From contig DYFQ01000030.1 in the NCBI GenBank assembly GCA_020725105.1, forward strand, positions 1 to 35,466: a DNA stretch of 35,466 nt, written 5' to 3'. The stretch's first letter is position 1. Each line of letters opens with the position of its first letter. Both the position numbers and the translations under genes were made by a program. Below, piece after piece: positions 1-6,645 of this stretch. The notes beneath the pieces are model-generated. The model had not been told where the DNA came from. It made no database searches and was given only the letters and a program-made list of their open reading frames with translations. This stretch comes from Symbiobacterium thermophilum. GTDB lineage: Bacteria; Bacillota; Sulfobacillia; DYFQ01.

Positions 1-2
1 AG

Positions 3-164
3 CTCCCGGCGGGCGCGCGCGAGGGCGACAGGCTCCGGGTCGAGTTCGACGGCCAGCGCCTGGTCCGGGCCACCCTGGACCCGGAAGCGACGGAGCGCGC
101 GCGGGCCCGGATCCGGGAGAAGCTCGAGCGGCTCAGGCGGCGGGGGCGGCCCGGGAAACCGTAG
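3..164 (+). CDS. DUF3006 family protein, C-terminal part (runs off left edge)
   Basis: The frame is open from the left edge to TAG at 162-164 and gives about 53 residues. They contain LPAGAREGDRLRV, then a short strand, then LDPEATERARARIREKLERL followed by a basic tail. This order (Pro-Glu/Ala-Gly-Ala-Glu-Gly-Asp segment, then a terminal helix beginning Asp-x-x-Ala-Thr) is how small Bacillota DUF3006 proteins end. The family has no assigned reaction; its members are often encoded next to secreted metallo-hydrolases. The start lies outside the window. The call rests on pattern recognition of the tail only. Confidence 0.6.
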   Translation, partial: LPAGAREGDRLRVEFDGQRLVRATLDPEATERARARIREKLERLRRRGRPGKP

Positions 165-183
165 CGCTTGGCCCTCGCGGGCG

Positions 184-432
184 TCAGGCCTGCGTGAACG
201 CCCAGCGGTGCCCGCCGGGGTCCGTCAACTCGAACTCGCGGTGGCCCCAGGGCCGCGTGACAGGTCCTTCAAGCGTCCTGGCAGGCTGCTGGTGGTCGTG
301 GGGCCTGAGGCCCCGGGCCACCACCTGGCGGAAGAGGGCGTCCTCGTCGGCCACCGCGGCGTGCATCGCCGGCCCGGGAGCGGAGGTTCTACCCTCGGCG
401 GCCGGGTGCAGCAGGATCTCCAGGTCGCCCAG
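184..432 (-). pseudogene. VOC/glyoxalase-fold protein, C-terminal remnant
   Basis: On the minus strand about 80 residues read as the second half of a vicinal-oxygen-chelate (glyoxalase/bleomycin-resistance type) protein. A DLEILLH strand is followed by the helix DEDALFRQVVARG, then GPVTRPWGHREFELTDPGGH and the ending WAFTQA. The Trp-Gly-x-Arg-Glu-Phe and Asp-Pro-x-Gly-His elements with their metal-ligand Glu are typical of the family. The frame continues upstream to about 504, but that part is Arg/Gly-rich and has no VOC character, and the family's first beta-alpha-beta module is missing. I read it as a decayed gene that lost its 5' half. Confidence 0.55.
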
Positions 433-624
433 CTGGGTGCAGTCCCTTGAGCATGCGGCTCCCCTCCCTAGGCCCTGCCGCCTGCCAGGCCCGCGCCGGC
501 CCACGTTCTCGCCAGGTGTCCGCCATTCATTCTCTTCCCGGCGAGGTCAAGCTTTCTAGGCCCGCCCGAGGGGCGCGCCCGGATCCGCAAGCCTCCCTGC
601 CTCGTCATAATGGTCGTAACTACC

Positions 625-659
625 AACCTGTTAGACAAGGTTTTGGGTCCCTGGGACCC
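625..659. promoter_or_regulatory. Inverted repeats upstream of the glucosaminidase gene
   Basis: Two dyads sit just upstream of the secreted glucosaminidase. One is AACCT at 625-629 paired with AGGTT at 638-642. The other is a perfect 15-base palindrome at 645-659 (GGGTCCC, T, GGGACCC). The second can be a protein-binding dyad or a short hairpin with a 5-bp stem. Both lie 34-68 bases before the start codon, where a repressor or a leader structure would act. No convincing -35/-10 pair was found next to them. Confidence 0.35.
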
Positions 660-692
660 GAATACCGGATGCCCTGGTTGCGAAGGGAGTAA

Positions 693-2777
693 TTGGGGGG
701 CGGGCACGTGGACCTGAGTGGACGCACGGTCATCATCCTGCTGGCACTGGTCACGTGGCTGACGCTCGCCCCGGCCGCCGCGGCCGGGGCCGCCGCCCCC
801 GTCACCGTGGTGGTGGACGGCCGGACCCTGACCCTCCAGCCGGCGCCGTTCATCGCGGAGGACCGGGTGTTGGTCCCGCTACGGGGCGTCTTCGAGACCC
901 TGGGCGCCGCGGTGGACTGGGACGGTGCCACCCGGACGGTAACCGCCCGGCGGCCGGGAAGCTACGTCAGGCTCAGGATCGACAGCCGGGTGGCTTGCCT
1001 GGCGCCGGGCTGCGACCAGGCGGCGGTGCTGGACGTCCCGGCCTTCATCCGCGACGGGCGGACCTTCGTGCCGCTCCGCTTCGTCGCCACAGCCCTGGGA
1101 GCCGAAGTGACCTGGGACGGCGCGCGCCGCGCCGTGGTCATCAGGGACGGGGCGACCGCCCCGCCAACTCCGACGTTGCGCGTTACCACGGTGAGCCCCT
1201 GGCAGCGCGTGCGGGGGCCGTTCGGGCTGAGAAGCGAGCTTCTGGTTCCCGGCGCCTCGTCCATCCGCTACTTCCTGCTGGACCCGGCCACCGGGCGGGG
1301 GCCCGTCGTGGCCCTGGGATCCGACCCCGGGGCCGCTTACCCGTGGCGGCCGGACCCCACCCTTAACGGCCTCCGGCTGCTGGCGGCCGTGGCCTACTCG
1401 GCCGCGGGCCGCGTGGTGGCGTCCGACGTCGTCCCGGTGGTGGTGGAGGTCGACACGGCCGTGGTCCTTGGCGGCGTCGCGCCGGGGCAGCGGGTCGAAG
1501 GGCCGGTCAGCTTGAGAGCGGTCCACGGTTTTCCCGCCGCTTATGCGCGCTACAGCCTGCTAGACCCCGTGGCCGGCGGAGAGGTGGTCCTGGGCGAGGG
1601 GGACCCCGAGGCCGAGTTCACCTGGACGCCCCTCTGGACCGACAACGGGCCCCGCCGGCTTGTGGCCACCGTCTTTGACCGGCTGGGCAGGGCCCACCGG
1701 TCCGCGCCGGTCGCCGTCACGGTCCAGGTGGGACGGCGGACCGCCGTCGGCGGCGTGCAGGCAGGGGCCCGGCTGACGGGGCCCGTCACCCTCCGTGCCG
1801 TCACCAACTACCCGGTGACCCGGGTTCAGTTCCTGCTGGACGGGGCGGTCCTGGCCGAGCGGACCGACGGGAGCCAGAGCCACTACTGGTTCCCCGGCCC
1901 GCAGCACAACGGTGCCCGCCGGGTGTCCGTTCGGGTGTGGGACGCCGAGGGCAACGTTTTCGAGTCGGCGACCGTCGGCTTCCAGGTGGCCGTGGAGCCG
2001 ACCCTCCGGCTGCTGGGCGTCGGCCCGAACCAGGTGCTCAGCGGTCCGGTTGACCTCCGGGTGGAGGCCAACGTCCCGCTGTCCGCCGTCGAGATCACCC
2101 TGGTGGATCCGAGTACCGGGACCAGCGTGGCCGTGATGGGCCGGGGCGGCGCCACGAGCTACCGCTGGACGCCGTCGTCCGGGCAGGACGGACAGTGGCA
2201 GGTGCGGGCCGTCGCGACCGACACGGCCGGGCTGCGCCTGGCGGCCGGTCCGGTGCCCGTCCGGGTCTACACCGGCCCGCTCTACGGCCCGGTGGCCATC
2301 GTGCCGCGGGACGAGTTCATCCCGTTCACCTCGCGCTTCGCCCTGGCCGACTACCAGCGGACGGGGATATCCGCCGCCCTTCAGGTCGCCCAGGCCATTC
2401 TGGAGACGGGCTGGGGCCAGTCGGTTCCGGTGGACAAGTACAGCGGCCAGCCGTCGCTGAACCTGTTCGGGATCAAGGGCCAGGGTCCGGCCGGCTCGGT
2501 GATCTCCAACACCTGGGAGGAGGCCAACGGCGTCGCCTACCGGATCGACGCCGCCTTCCGGGCTTACCACGCCGTCGAGCAGAGCTGGCAGGACCACAAG
2601 GCCCTGCTCCTGGGGGCCGGCCGCTACGCCCCGTTCCGCGAGGTGATGCACGACCCGGTGCTGGGAGCCTGGGCGCTGCGCCGGTCGGGCTACGCCACCG
2701 ACTCCCGGTACGCCATCAAGCTCGTGGACATCATGCGGCGGTACAATCTGTTCGCCCTGGACGACACCGAGCCGTAG
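693..2777 (+). CDS. Secreted glucosaminidase with copper-amine-oxidase-type N-terminal domain and four repeats
   Basis: This is a 694-residue exported wall hydrolase. Residues 1-35 form a signal peptide with a hydrophobic core ending in Ala-rich cleavage sites. Residues about 36-150 are a copper-amine-oxidase N-terminal (stalk) domain, with two VPLR motifs and two AxVxWDGA motifs. Four beta repeats of about 90 residues begin near 166, 259, 352 and 441, each opening with a hydrophobic-Gly-Pro-(V/F)-x-LR signature. Residues about 535-690 are a mannosyl-glycoprotein endo-beta-N-acetylglucosaminidase/FlgJ-type domain; ILETGWG carries the expected catalytic Glu (E571), followed by NLFGIKG. It should cleave peptidoglycan glycan strands. 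The TTG at 693 has AAGGGAG 3 bases upstream; GTG at 708 behind a G-run is an alternative start. It seems monocistronic. Confidence 0.85.
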   Translation: MGGGHVDLSGRTVIILLALVTWLTLAPAAAAGAAAPVTVVVDGRTLTLQPAPFIAEDRVLVPLRGVFETLGAAVDWDGATRTVTARRPGSYVRLRIDSRVACLAPGCDQAAVLDVPAFIRDGRTFVPLRFVATALGAEVTWDGARRAVVIRDGATAPPTPTLRVTTVSPWQRVRGPFGLRSELLVPGASSIRYFLLDPATGRGPVVALGSDPGAAYPWRPDPTLNGLRLLAAVAYSAAGRVVASDVVPVVVEVDTAVVLGGVAPGQRVEGPVSLRAVHGFPAAYARYSLLDPVAGGEVVLGEGDPEAEFTWTPLWTDNGPRRLVATVFDRLGRAHRSAPVAVTVQVGRRTAVGGVQAGARLTGPVTLRAVTNYPVTRVQFLLDGAVLAERTDGSQSHYWFPGPQHNGARRVSVRVWDAEGNVFESATVGFQVAVEPTLRLLGVGPNQVLSGPVDLRVEANVPLSAVEITLVDPSTGTSVAVMGRGGATSYRWTPSSGQDGQWQVRAVATDTAGLRLAAGPVPVRVYTGPLYGPVAIVPRDEFIPFTSRFALADYQRTGISAALQVAQAILETGWGQSVPVDKYSGQPSLNLFGIKGQGPAGSVISNTWEEANGVAYRIDAAFRAYHAVEQSWQDHKALLLGAGRYAPFREVMHDPVLGAWALRRSGYATDSRYAIKLVDIMRRYNLFALDDTEP

Positions 2778-3324
2778 GCCCCGGCGACTTGCCAGCGCTG
2801 GTGACCAAGGCTACCGCTGTTGAACGCCGGAACCGAACGCTGAAGATCACTTTGTCGTCCTGCTGGCGTCGATCCACAATTTCCGCCTTGTAAACCCGGG
2901 GGCTGGACCATTCTGGCGTGGATGGCAGAGGTCCTGGTTCATCGATCCGCTCCGCTTGCAGTTTCCTTTCGTAATAGGCTTGATAGACCGCAACGTACTC
3001 TTCGGGTGTCCAGGTTTCGCCGTCAATCCCGACACGGAATCCCTGGTGGAGGGCGACGACCTGGTTGTTTTCGATGATTCCCACAGCGTTAAGGTCTGCG
3101 GCCAAACTCGAGCCGCCATCTCTCTGGTCAAGGAGTACAAACACCCTGGTGCCCGCGTCGGGAAGCGCTTCGGGTGGGTCGGCGAGAGGACGCCAAGGAC
3201 CCACCGCGATGGTCAGCTCATTCCCGCAGACCTGTCCCTTCAAGACCTGTTCGACGCGGAGCCTGTACTCGATAAGCGGGTGCTCGCCAGAGAGGCGCTT
3301 TTCAGAAACGACCTGAGCGACCAC
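2731..3324 (-). CDS. Hypothetical protein, probably N-terminally truncated
   Basis: This is a 197-residue minus-strand frame with credible amino-acid composition. The segments EYRLRVEQVLKGQ, a strand-rich middle (TRVFVLLDQRDG) and EEYVAVYQAYYERKLQ look like a real beta-rich domain. Proteins with a YxLxVxxVLKG strand are usually secreted or lipid-anchored, but no signal peptide is present here. The frame is open 66 bases upstream of the GTG start, with residues KTI directly before it, and no start codon occurs there. I therefore suspect loss of the 5' end, although AGAGG about 11 bases upstream could serve as a ribosome site. The last ~15 codons overlap the 3' end of the convergent glucosaminidase gene and look like run-on sequence. 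Function not recognised. Confidence 0.5.
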   Translation of the reverse strand: MVAQVVSEKRLSGEHPLIEYRLRVEQVLKGQVCGNELTIAVGPWRPLADPPEALPDAGTRVFVLLDQRDGGSSLAADLNAVGIIENNQVVALHQGFRVGIDGETWTPEEYVAVYQAYYERKLQAERIDEPGPLPSTPEWSSPRVYKAEIVDRRQQDDKVIFSVRFRRSTAVALVTSAGKSPGPTARCRPGRTDCTAA

Positions 3325-3413
3325 GATGGTCTTTCCTCTGCTCCCCCTGATGGAATGACGTCTTGGCGGGTCCGCTCGTTCCTCAATCTATCGAGAACCG
3401 CCGACGAGGCTGA

Positions 3414-3578
3414 CCGACGAAGGCTCGACCGCCGGCGCCCGGCTCCGGCGCGGTCTACGCCGTCCTCCACGACGGGACGGTGTGGTGCGGCAGCCGGGCG
3501 GAGGTCGAGTGGGTTCGCCTCGCGGTCGGCGGGGAGCCGGTTTTCGGGCCGGTCCGGGCGGCGGCCCTGTCCGGCTGA
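3414..3578 (+). pseudogene. Possible 3' remnant of an unknown gene
   Basis: The plus frame ending with TGA at 3576-3578 reads GSGAVYAVLHDGTVWCGSRA, then EVEWVRLAVGGEPVFGPVRA. These are regular beta-strand patterns unlike the Arg/Pro/Ala-rich noise of chance frames here. No start codon precedes it within the frame, which opens after a stop at 3411. It may be the tail of a degraded gene; no family was recognised. Confidence 0.3.
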
Positions 3579-3616
3579 AGCCCGCCTGGAAGCCGGCTGA
3601 AAGAGGCCGACCTTAA

Positions 3617-3636
3617 GAATAGTTCAGAATAGTTCC
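3617..3636. repeat. Two perfect tandem copies of a 10-bp unit upstream of padR
   Basis: AGAATAGTTC occurs twice without a gap (3617-3626 and 3627-3636). A 10-bp period places both copies on the same helix face. The repeat lies 31-50 bases upstream of the TATAAT that serves the PadR-family gene, in an AT-rich patch inside very GC-rich DNA. A direct-repeat operator, perhaps autoregulatory, is the simplest reading. Confidence 0.5.
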
Positions 3637-3666
3637 TTTGCACGATGCGAATACTCGCGCAGCACC

Positions 3667-3672
3667 TATAAT
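3667..3672 (+). promoter_or_regulatory. Promoter -10 element for padR
   Basis: A perfect TATAAT at 3667-3672 lies 23 bases upstream of the PadR ATG and directly upstream of GGAGGTG. The best -35-like hexamer, TTGCAC at 3639-3644, is 22 bases away, longer than the optimal 17. The promoter may therefore need an activator or be weak. The tandem 10-bp repeat ends two bases before that hexamer. Confidence 0.5.
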
Positions 3673-3694
3673 ATTGGCGTGGAGGTGCTGTGCG

Positions 3695-4225
3695 ATGCAC
3701 GCCCATGACCGACGCTGCCGCCGGGCAGCCCGCGGTGCCGCCGAGGCGCGGGCGGAAACCGAGCGCGGCCGCGACTGTTGCCACGGCCGCCGGGCCGGCG
3801 ATGCGGAGGCTCACCACCACGTCCACCACGCCGGACCAGGCTGGCATCACGAACCGGGGATGGCCTGGGGGCGGCGCGGCGAGGCCCGCCGCTACCTGGA
3901 GCCGTCGCTCCTGCTCCTGCTGGCCGAGAAGGAAGCCCACGGCTACGAGCTGATGGAACGTCTCGGCGAGGTGTTCCCCAGGGCCAGCGCGCTGCCGGAC
4001 GTTTCGACGCTCTACCGGATGCTGGCGGCCCTGGAGGAGGAGGGCGCCCTCGCTTCCCGCTGGGAAGGGGGCGAGGGTGGCGGGCGGAAGGTCTACCGCC
4101 TGACCGATCAGGGTAAGGAGCTTCTGTCGGCCTGGGCGGCGGCCTTCCGCGACGAGCACTCCCGGCTGGGCCGGTTTCTCGAGCGTTTCGGCCGGACGGC
4201 CGAAAGCCAAGAAGAGCGAGGCTAA
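3695..4225 (+). CDS. PadR-family transcriptional regulator with His/Cys-rich N-terminal extension
   Basis: This is a 176-residue protein starting at ATG 3695 with GGAGGTG 7 bases upstream; the longer in-frame TTG at 3638 would start before the -10 box. Residues about 62-150 are a PadR winged helix, with EPSLLLLLAEKEAHGYELME, then a recognition-helix segment STLYRMLAALEEEGAL and the wing RKVYRLTDQGKELL. A short C-terminal helix would mediate dimerisation. Ahead of it, residues 1-58 hold Cys8, Cys28, Cys29 and nine histidines (2, 4, 30, 40-42, 44, 45, 51, 52 region), a plausible metal-binding leader. PadR proteins repress their own and adjacent genes, and the 10-bp tandem repeat upstream is a candidate site. 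The target is not evident; an SRPBCC gene remnant lies tail to tail downstream. Confidence 0.85.
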   Translation: MHAHDRRCRRAARGAAEARAETERGRDCCHGRRAGDAEAHHHVHHAGPGWHHEPGMAWGRRGEARRYLEPSLLLLLAEKEAHGYELMERLGEVFPRASALPDVSTLYRMLAALEEEGALASRWEGGEGGGRKVYRLTDQGKELLSAWAAAFRDEHSRLGRFLERFGRTAESQEERG

Positions 4226-4398
4226 CCGCCTCTAGCGGGGCAGGTCGTCCCGTGACGGGGACCTTCCAGCCTGTACCGGCCGCCGGGCTCCAGGGTGACC
4301 TCGGCGGCGTCGCAGCACCAGCAGGCCAGTGCCCGTGGCTCGACCAGGGGGGACCAGACCGCTTCGGCTGTGGCGGCAAGCTCGGCGGTGAGCAGCAA
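4222..4398 (-). pseudogene. SRPBCC/AHSA1-like (START-fold) N-terminal remnant
   Basis: From TTG at 4398 the minus strand reads about 58 residues: LLLTAELAATAEAVWSPLVE, then PRALACWCCDAAEVTLEPGG and RYRLEGP, then unrelated residues and TAG. The helix Ala-x-x-Glu-x-Val-Trp-x-x-Leu, the Trp-Cys segment and the Glu-Pro-Gly-Gly-Arg-Tyr turn match the N-terminal third of SRPBCC proteins of the AHSA1 type, which are normally about 140-160 residues. The rest is missing, so this is a truncated gene. Its stop overlaps that of padR. SRPBCC proteins are often paired with small winged-helix repressors, so this may be the lost partner. Confidence 0.5.
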
Positions 4399-4439
4399 CC
4401 GTTTCGACCTCCCCGGCGGTAAGCTAGAATTCAGAGGAG

Positions 4440-4955
4440 ATGACCTCCGGGAATCACTCCGACCGGAACCTGGGGCCCGAGCTGCGCCGGGTGGCGCGGG
4501 ACATGGCCCCGCTCCTGCGCCGGATGCCGGCCTACGCCCGGCTTGGCGTCCGCCTGCTGCGGGACCCCCACCTCCCGCCCGCCGTCAAGGCGGGCCTGGC
4601 GGCCGCGGGGGCCTACGTCGCGTCGCCCATCAACGCCATCCCCGGTTTCGTCCCCGTCCTCGGCCAGCTCGGCGATGCCGTCGTTGGCCTGGCCGCCCTT
4701 CGCGCGGCCCTGGACCGCCTGGGACCGGAGCGGGCCGGCGCCCACCTGCGCGCCGCCGGGATCAGCCGGGCCGACCTGGAGCGTGACCTCGAGAGCGCCA
4801 AGCAGGCCCTCCGCACCCTGTCGCTGAGCGCCGGCCGCACCGCGCTCAAGACGACCGGCCGCGGCCTCCGCGCCGCCGGTCGCGGGCTGGGAGCCGCCGT
4901 GCGGTGGCTCCGGCGCCGCCGGGGCGGCGGGGCGCGGGGGCCGGAGGCCCGGTAA
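4440..4955 (+). CDS. DUF1232 (YkvA-like) protein
   Basis: This is a 171-residue protein. Residues about 40-85 carry the DUF1232 core: a helix (HLPPAVKAGLAAAGAYVA), then SPINAIPGFVPVLGQLGDAV, the conserved Ser-Pro-x-(D/N)-x-Ile-Pro and Gly-x-x-Asp pattern of a helical-hairpin membrane-associated domain. The C-terminus is an Arg/Gly-rich amphipathic tail. The function of the family is not established. AGAGGAG directly abuts the ATG at 4440 with no spacer, and a TAGAAT at 4425-4430 would place the transcript start within a few bases of the ATG, so it may be expressed as a nearly leaderless mRNA. It appears to be a single-gene unit. Confidence 0.75.
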   Translation: MTSGNHSDRNLGPELRRVARDMAPLLRRMPAYARLGVRLLRDPHLPPAVKAGLAAAGAYVASPINAIPGFVPVLGQLGDAVVGLAALRAALDRLGPERAGAHLRAAGISRADLERDLESAKQALRTLSLSAGRTALKTTGRGLRAAGRGLGAAVRWLRRRRGGGARGPEAR

Positions 4956-4978
4956 CGCGCCGGCGGGTCGCCCGCAGC

Positions 4979-5119
4979 TCATGCTCGGGGAGCCGGGTGA
5001 TCGAACAGCCAGCAGAGGTCGCCGTCGGGCTGCTCTTCCACCCGGAACCTGCCGCCCGTGTAGCCGCCGATCACGTCCGCCACCACGTGAAGCAGATCCT
5101 GGAGACGCGCCGGGTGCAC
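4979..5119 (-). CDS. Possible small protein downstream of the LD-carboxypeptidase gene
   Basis: From GTG 5119 the minus strand gives 46 residues: ARLQDLLHVVADVIGGYTGG, then RFRVEEQPDGDLCWLFDHPA and a short tail. It predicts one amphipathic helix followed by two strands, with natural composition for a GC-rich genome. No good ribosome site precedes the GTG. It could be a real small protein translated after the upstream peptidase, or the detached C-terminal part of a larger gene. No family recognised. Confidence 0.35.
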   Translation of the reverse strand: MHPARLQDLLHVVADVIGGYTGGRFRVEEQPDGDLCWLFDHPAPRA

Positions 5120-5147
5120 GGGCGGTAGGCGTTCCCGGCCGCCGGCC

Positions 5148-5192
5148 AGGACACCGCCGTCCGGTACACCGCCGGCTAGGACACCGCCGGCT
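5148..5192. repeat. 15-bp tandem repeat, three copies, spanning a stop codon
   Basis: ACACCGCCG occurs at 5151-5159, 5166-5174 and 5181-5189 with an exact 15-base period; the surrounding bases agree imperfectly. The array covers the last codons and the stop of the LD-carboxypeptidase gene. On the coding strand the same pentapeptide frame (Pro-Ala-Val-Ser) is followed by TAG in the first copy but by sense codons in the later ones. Confidence 0.6.
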
Positions 5193-6144
5193 CCTCCAGG
5201 GCGATGCCGGCTTCGCTGATCCGGGCCCGGCAGCCCAGGGGCAGGGTGACGTTGGCCGTGTTGTGCCCGACCTCGCCCACCTGGATGATGGGGTACTCCG
5301 TGCCGCGGGTCGTCTCCAGGACCAGGTCGGTCAGGGTCGCTTGAGGGTCGGCTTCCCCTTCGAAGCAGGCGTCCCAGGTCCCCAGCGCCAGGCCGGCCAG
5401 CCGCGCCAGGTGGCCGCCCAGGCGCAGGGTGTGGAGCCAGCGGCGGACGGCGGCCGTCTTCAGACCGTAGCCTTCCAGCACCAGCGCGGCGCCGGCCAGG
5501 TCGGGGAAGTAGGGCGTGCCGGCCAGGTGGCCGAGGCAGGTGAGGTTCCCGCCGGCCAGGGGGCCGCGGCCCTCGCCCGGCCGCAGCACCCGCGGCGGGC
5601 CCGACCAGGTCGGAAGGAGGCCCGCCGGCTCGGCTGCCATGGTTACGGCGCGGAAGGCGGCCACCTCCAGGCTCACCTCGCCCGGGTTCGGGCTGCCGAA
5701 GCCCCAGGCGACGTCGGGGCCGTGGAAGGTGACGACGCCGGTGCGGAAGGTGATGGCGTTCAAAAGGATCGTCAGGTCGCTGATCCCGCAGAAGACCTTC
5801 GGCGACCGCCGGATGGCCGCGTAGTCGAGGGCGTCGACGATGGGCAGGCAGCCCGAGCCGCCCTCGGTGGCGATGATCCCGGCCACCTCGGGGTCGGCGA
5901 ACATCCGGTTCAGGTCGGCGGCCCGGTCCTCGTGCCGCCCGGCCAGGCCGTGCCACTCGTCCCAGGCGTGCCGGCCCAGGCGGGGGCGGAAGCCCAGGCT
6001 GGCCAGGACTTCCAGCCCCCGCTCGACCCGGTCGCGCTCGCCCCGCACCGAGGCCGAGGGCGACACGATGCCCAGCGTGTCGCCGGGCCTCAGGCGGGGC
6101 GGCCTGATCCGTTCCGGGAGTCCGGCCGGCCGGTCAGCGGTCAT
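5176..6144 (-). CDS. LD-carboxypeptidase family (S66, MccF-like) serine peptidase
   Basis: This 322-residue enzyme belongs to peptidase family S66 (LdcA/MccF). The N-terminal segment RPGDTLGIVSPS and the TEGGSGCLPIVDALDY motif are family landmarks. The nucleophile is Ser122 in CGISDLTILLNA. A C-terminal EVGHNTANVTLPLGCRARI supplies the catalytic His. LdcA members cleave the L-Lys/Dap-D-Ala bond of murein tetrapeptides during recycling, while MccF members degrade microcin C-type peptide-nucleotides. A cytoplasmic location is expected, as no signal peptide is seen. The ATG at 6144 overlaps the stop of the upstream DinB gene by 11 bases, implying translational coupling. The stop codon lies in a 15-bp tandem repeat. 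Substrate cannot be decided from sequence. Confidence 0.8.
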   Translation of the reverse strand: MTADRPAGLPERIRPPRLRPGDTLGIVSPSASVRGERDRVERGLEVLASLGFRPRLGRHAWDEWHGLAGRHEDRAADLNRMFADPEVAGIIATEGGSGCLPIVDALDYAAIRRSPKVFCGISDLTILLNAITFRTGVVTFHGPDVAWGFGSPNPGEVSLEVAAFRAVTMAAEPAGLLPTWSGPPRVLRPGEGRGPLAGGNLTCLGHLAGTPYFPDLAGAALVLEGYGLKTAAVRRWLHTLRLGGHLARLAGLALGTWDACFEGEADPQATLTDLVLETTRGTEYPIIQVGEVGHNTANVTLPLGCRARISEAGIALEEPAVS

Positions 6145-6625
6145 AGAACGCCGGCGGCTCGATCCCCAACAGCCGCAGGTACACGTAGCCCTGGGCCCGG
6201 TGGTGGATCTCGTTCTCCACCGCGTACTCCAGCCGCTGGATCATCATGTCCGGCGGGGCGCCGAAGAAGGGGTCGGGTTCGGTGGTCAAGAGCCGCTCCA
6301 CCGTCACCCCCGCCCACCAGTCGCGGGTCCGCCCGCGCACCTCGTGGAACAGATCAAGCAGCTTGGCCCGGGATTCAGCGCCCGGCCGCTGGGCGAAGGC
6401 CTTGGACGGGCTCGTCAGCACCCACTCGCCGGTGGCGATGCCCCGCATGTAGTCGAGTTCGAGGTAGGCCACTTCCAGCAGCATCGAGCCGAAGCTCCGC
6501 AGCGGCTCCACCGGGGTGTAGCCAAACAGCTTGTCCTCGGGAAAGGCCTCGATGGTCTTCAGGGTCAGCCTGCGGTTGGCTTCCCAGGCTTCGAAGAACC
6601 GGTCCCTGGTCACAAGTTCTGGCAC
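6134..6625 (-). CDS. DinB/YfiT-like four-helix-bundle protein
   Basis: This is a 163-residue DinB-superfamily protein. The four helices include NRRLTLKTIEAFPEDKL, LRSFGSMLLEVAYLELDYM, AKLLDLFHEVRGRTRDWW and YAVENEIHHRAQGYVYLRLL, ending IEPPAFYDR. The third metal site (HHRAQ) is present, but the position usually holding the first His is not His (SMLLEVAY), whereas the paralogue at 20.9 kb has it. DinB proteins are metal-dependent, often thiol transferase-like enzymes. The start is GTG 6625, preceded at 7 bases by GGAGGAGG. It sits between the epimerase gene (20-base gap) and the peptidase gene (11-base overlap), so the three are one operon. Confidence 0.8.
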   Translation of the reverse strand: MPELVTRDRFFEAWEANRRLTLKTIEAFPEDKLFGYTPVEPLRSFGSMLLEVAYLELDYMRGIATGEWVLTSPSKAFAQRPGAESRAKLLDLFHEVRGRTRDWWAGVTVERLLTTEPDPFFGAPPDMMIQRLEYAVENEIHHRAQGYVYLRLLGIEPPAFYDR

Positions 6626-6645
6626 GCCGGTGCCTCCTCCCGTAC

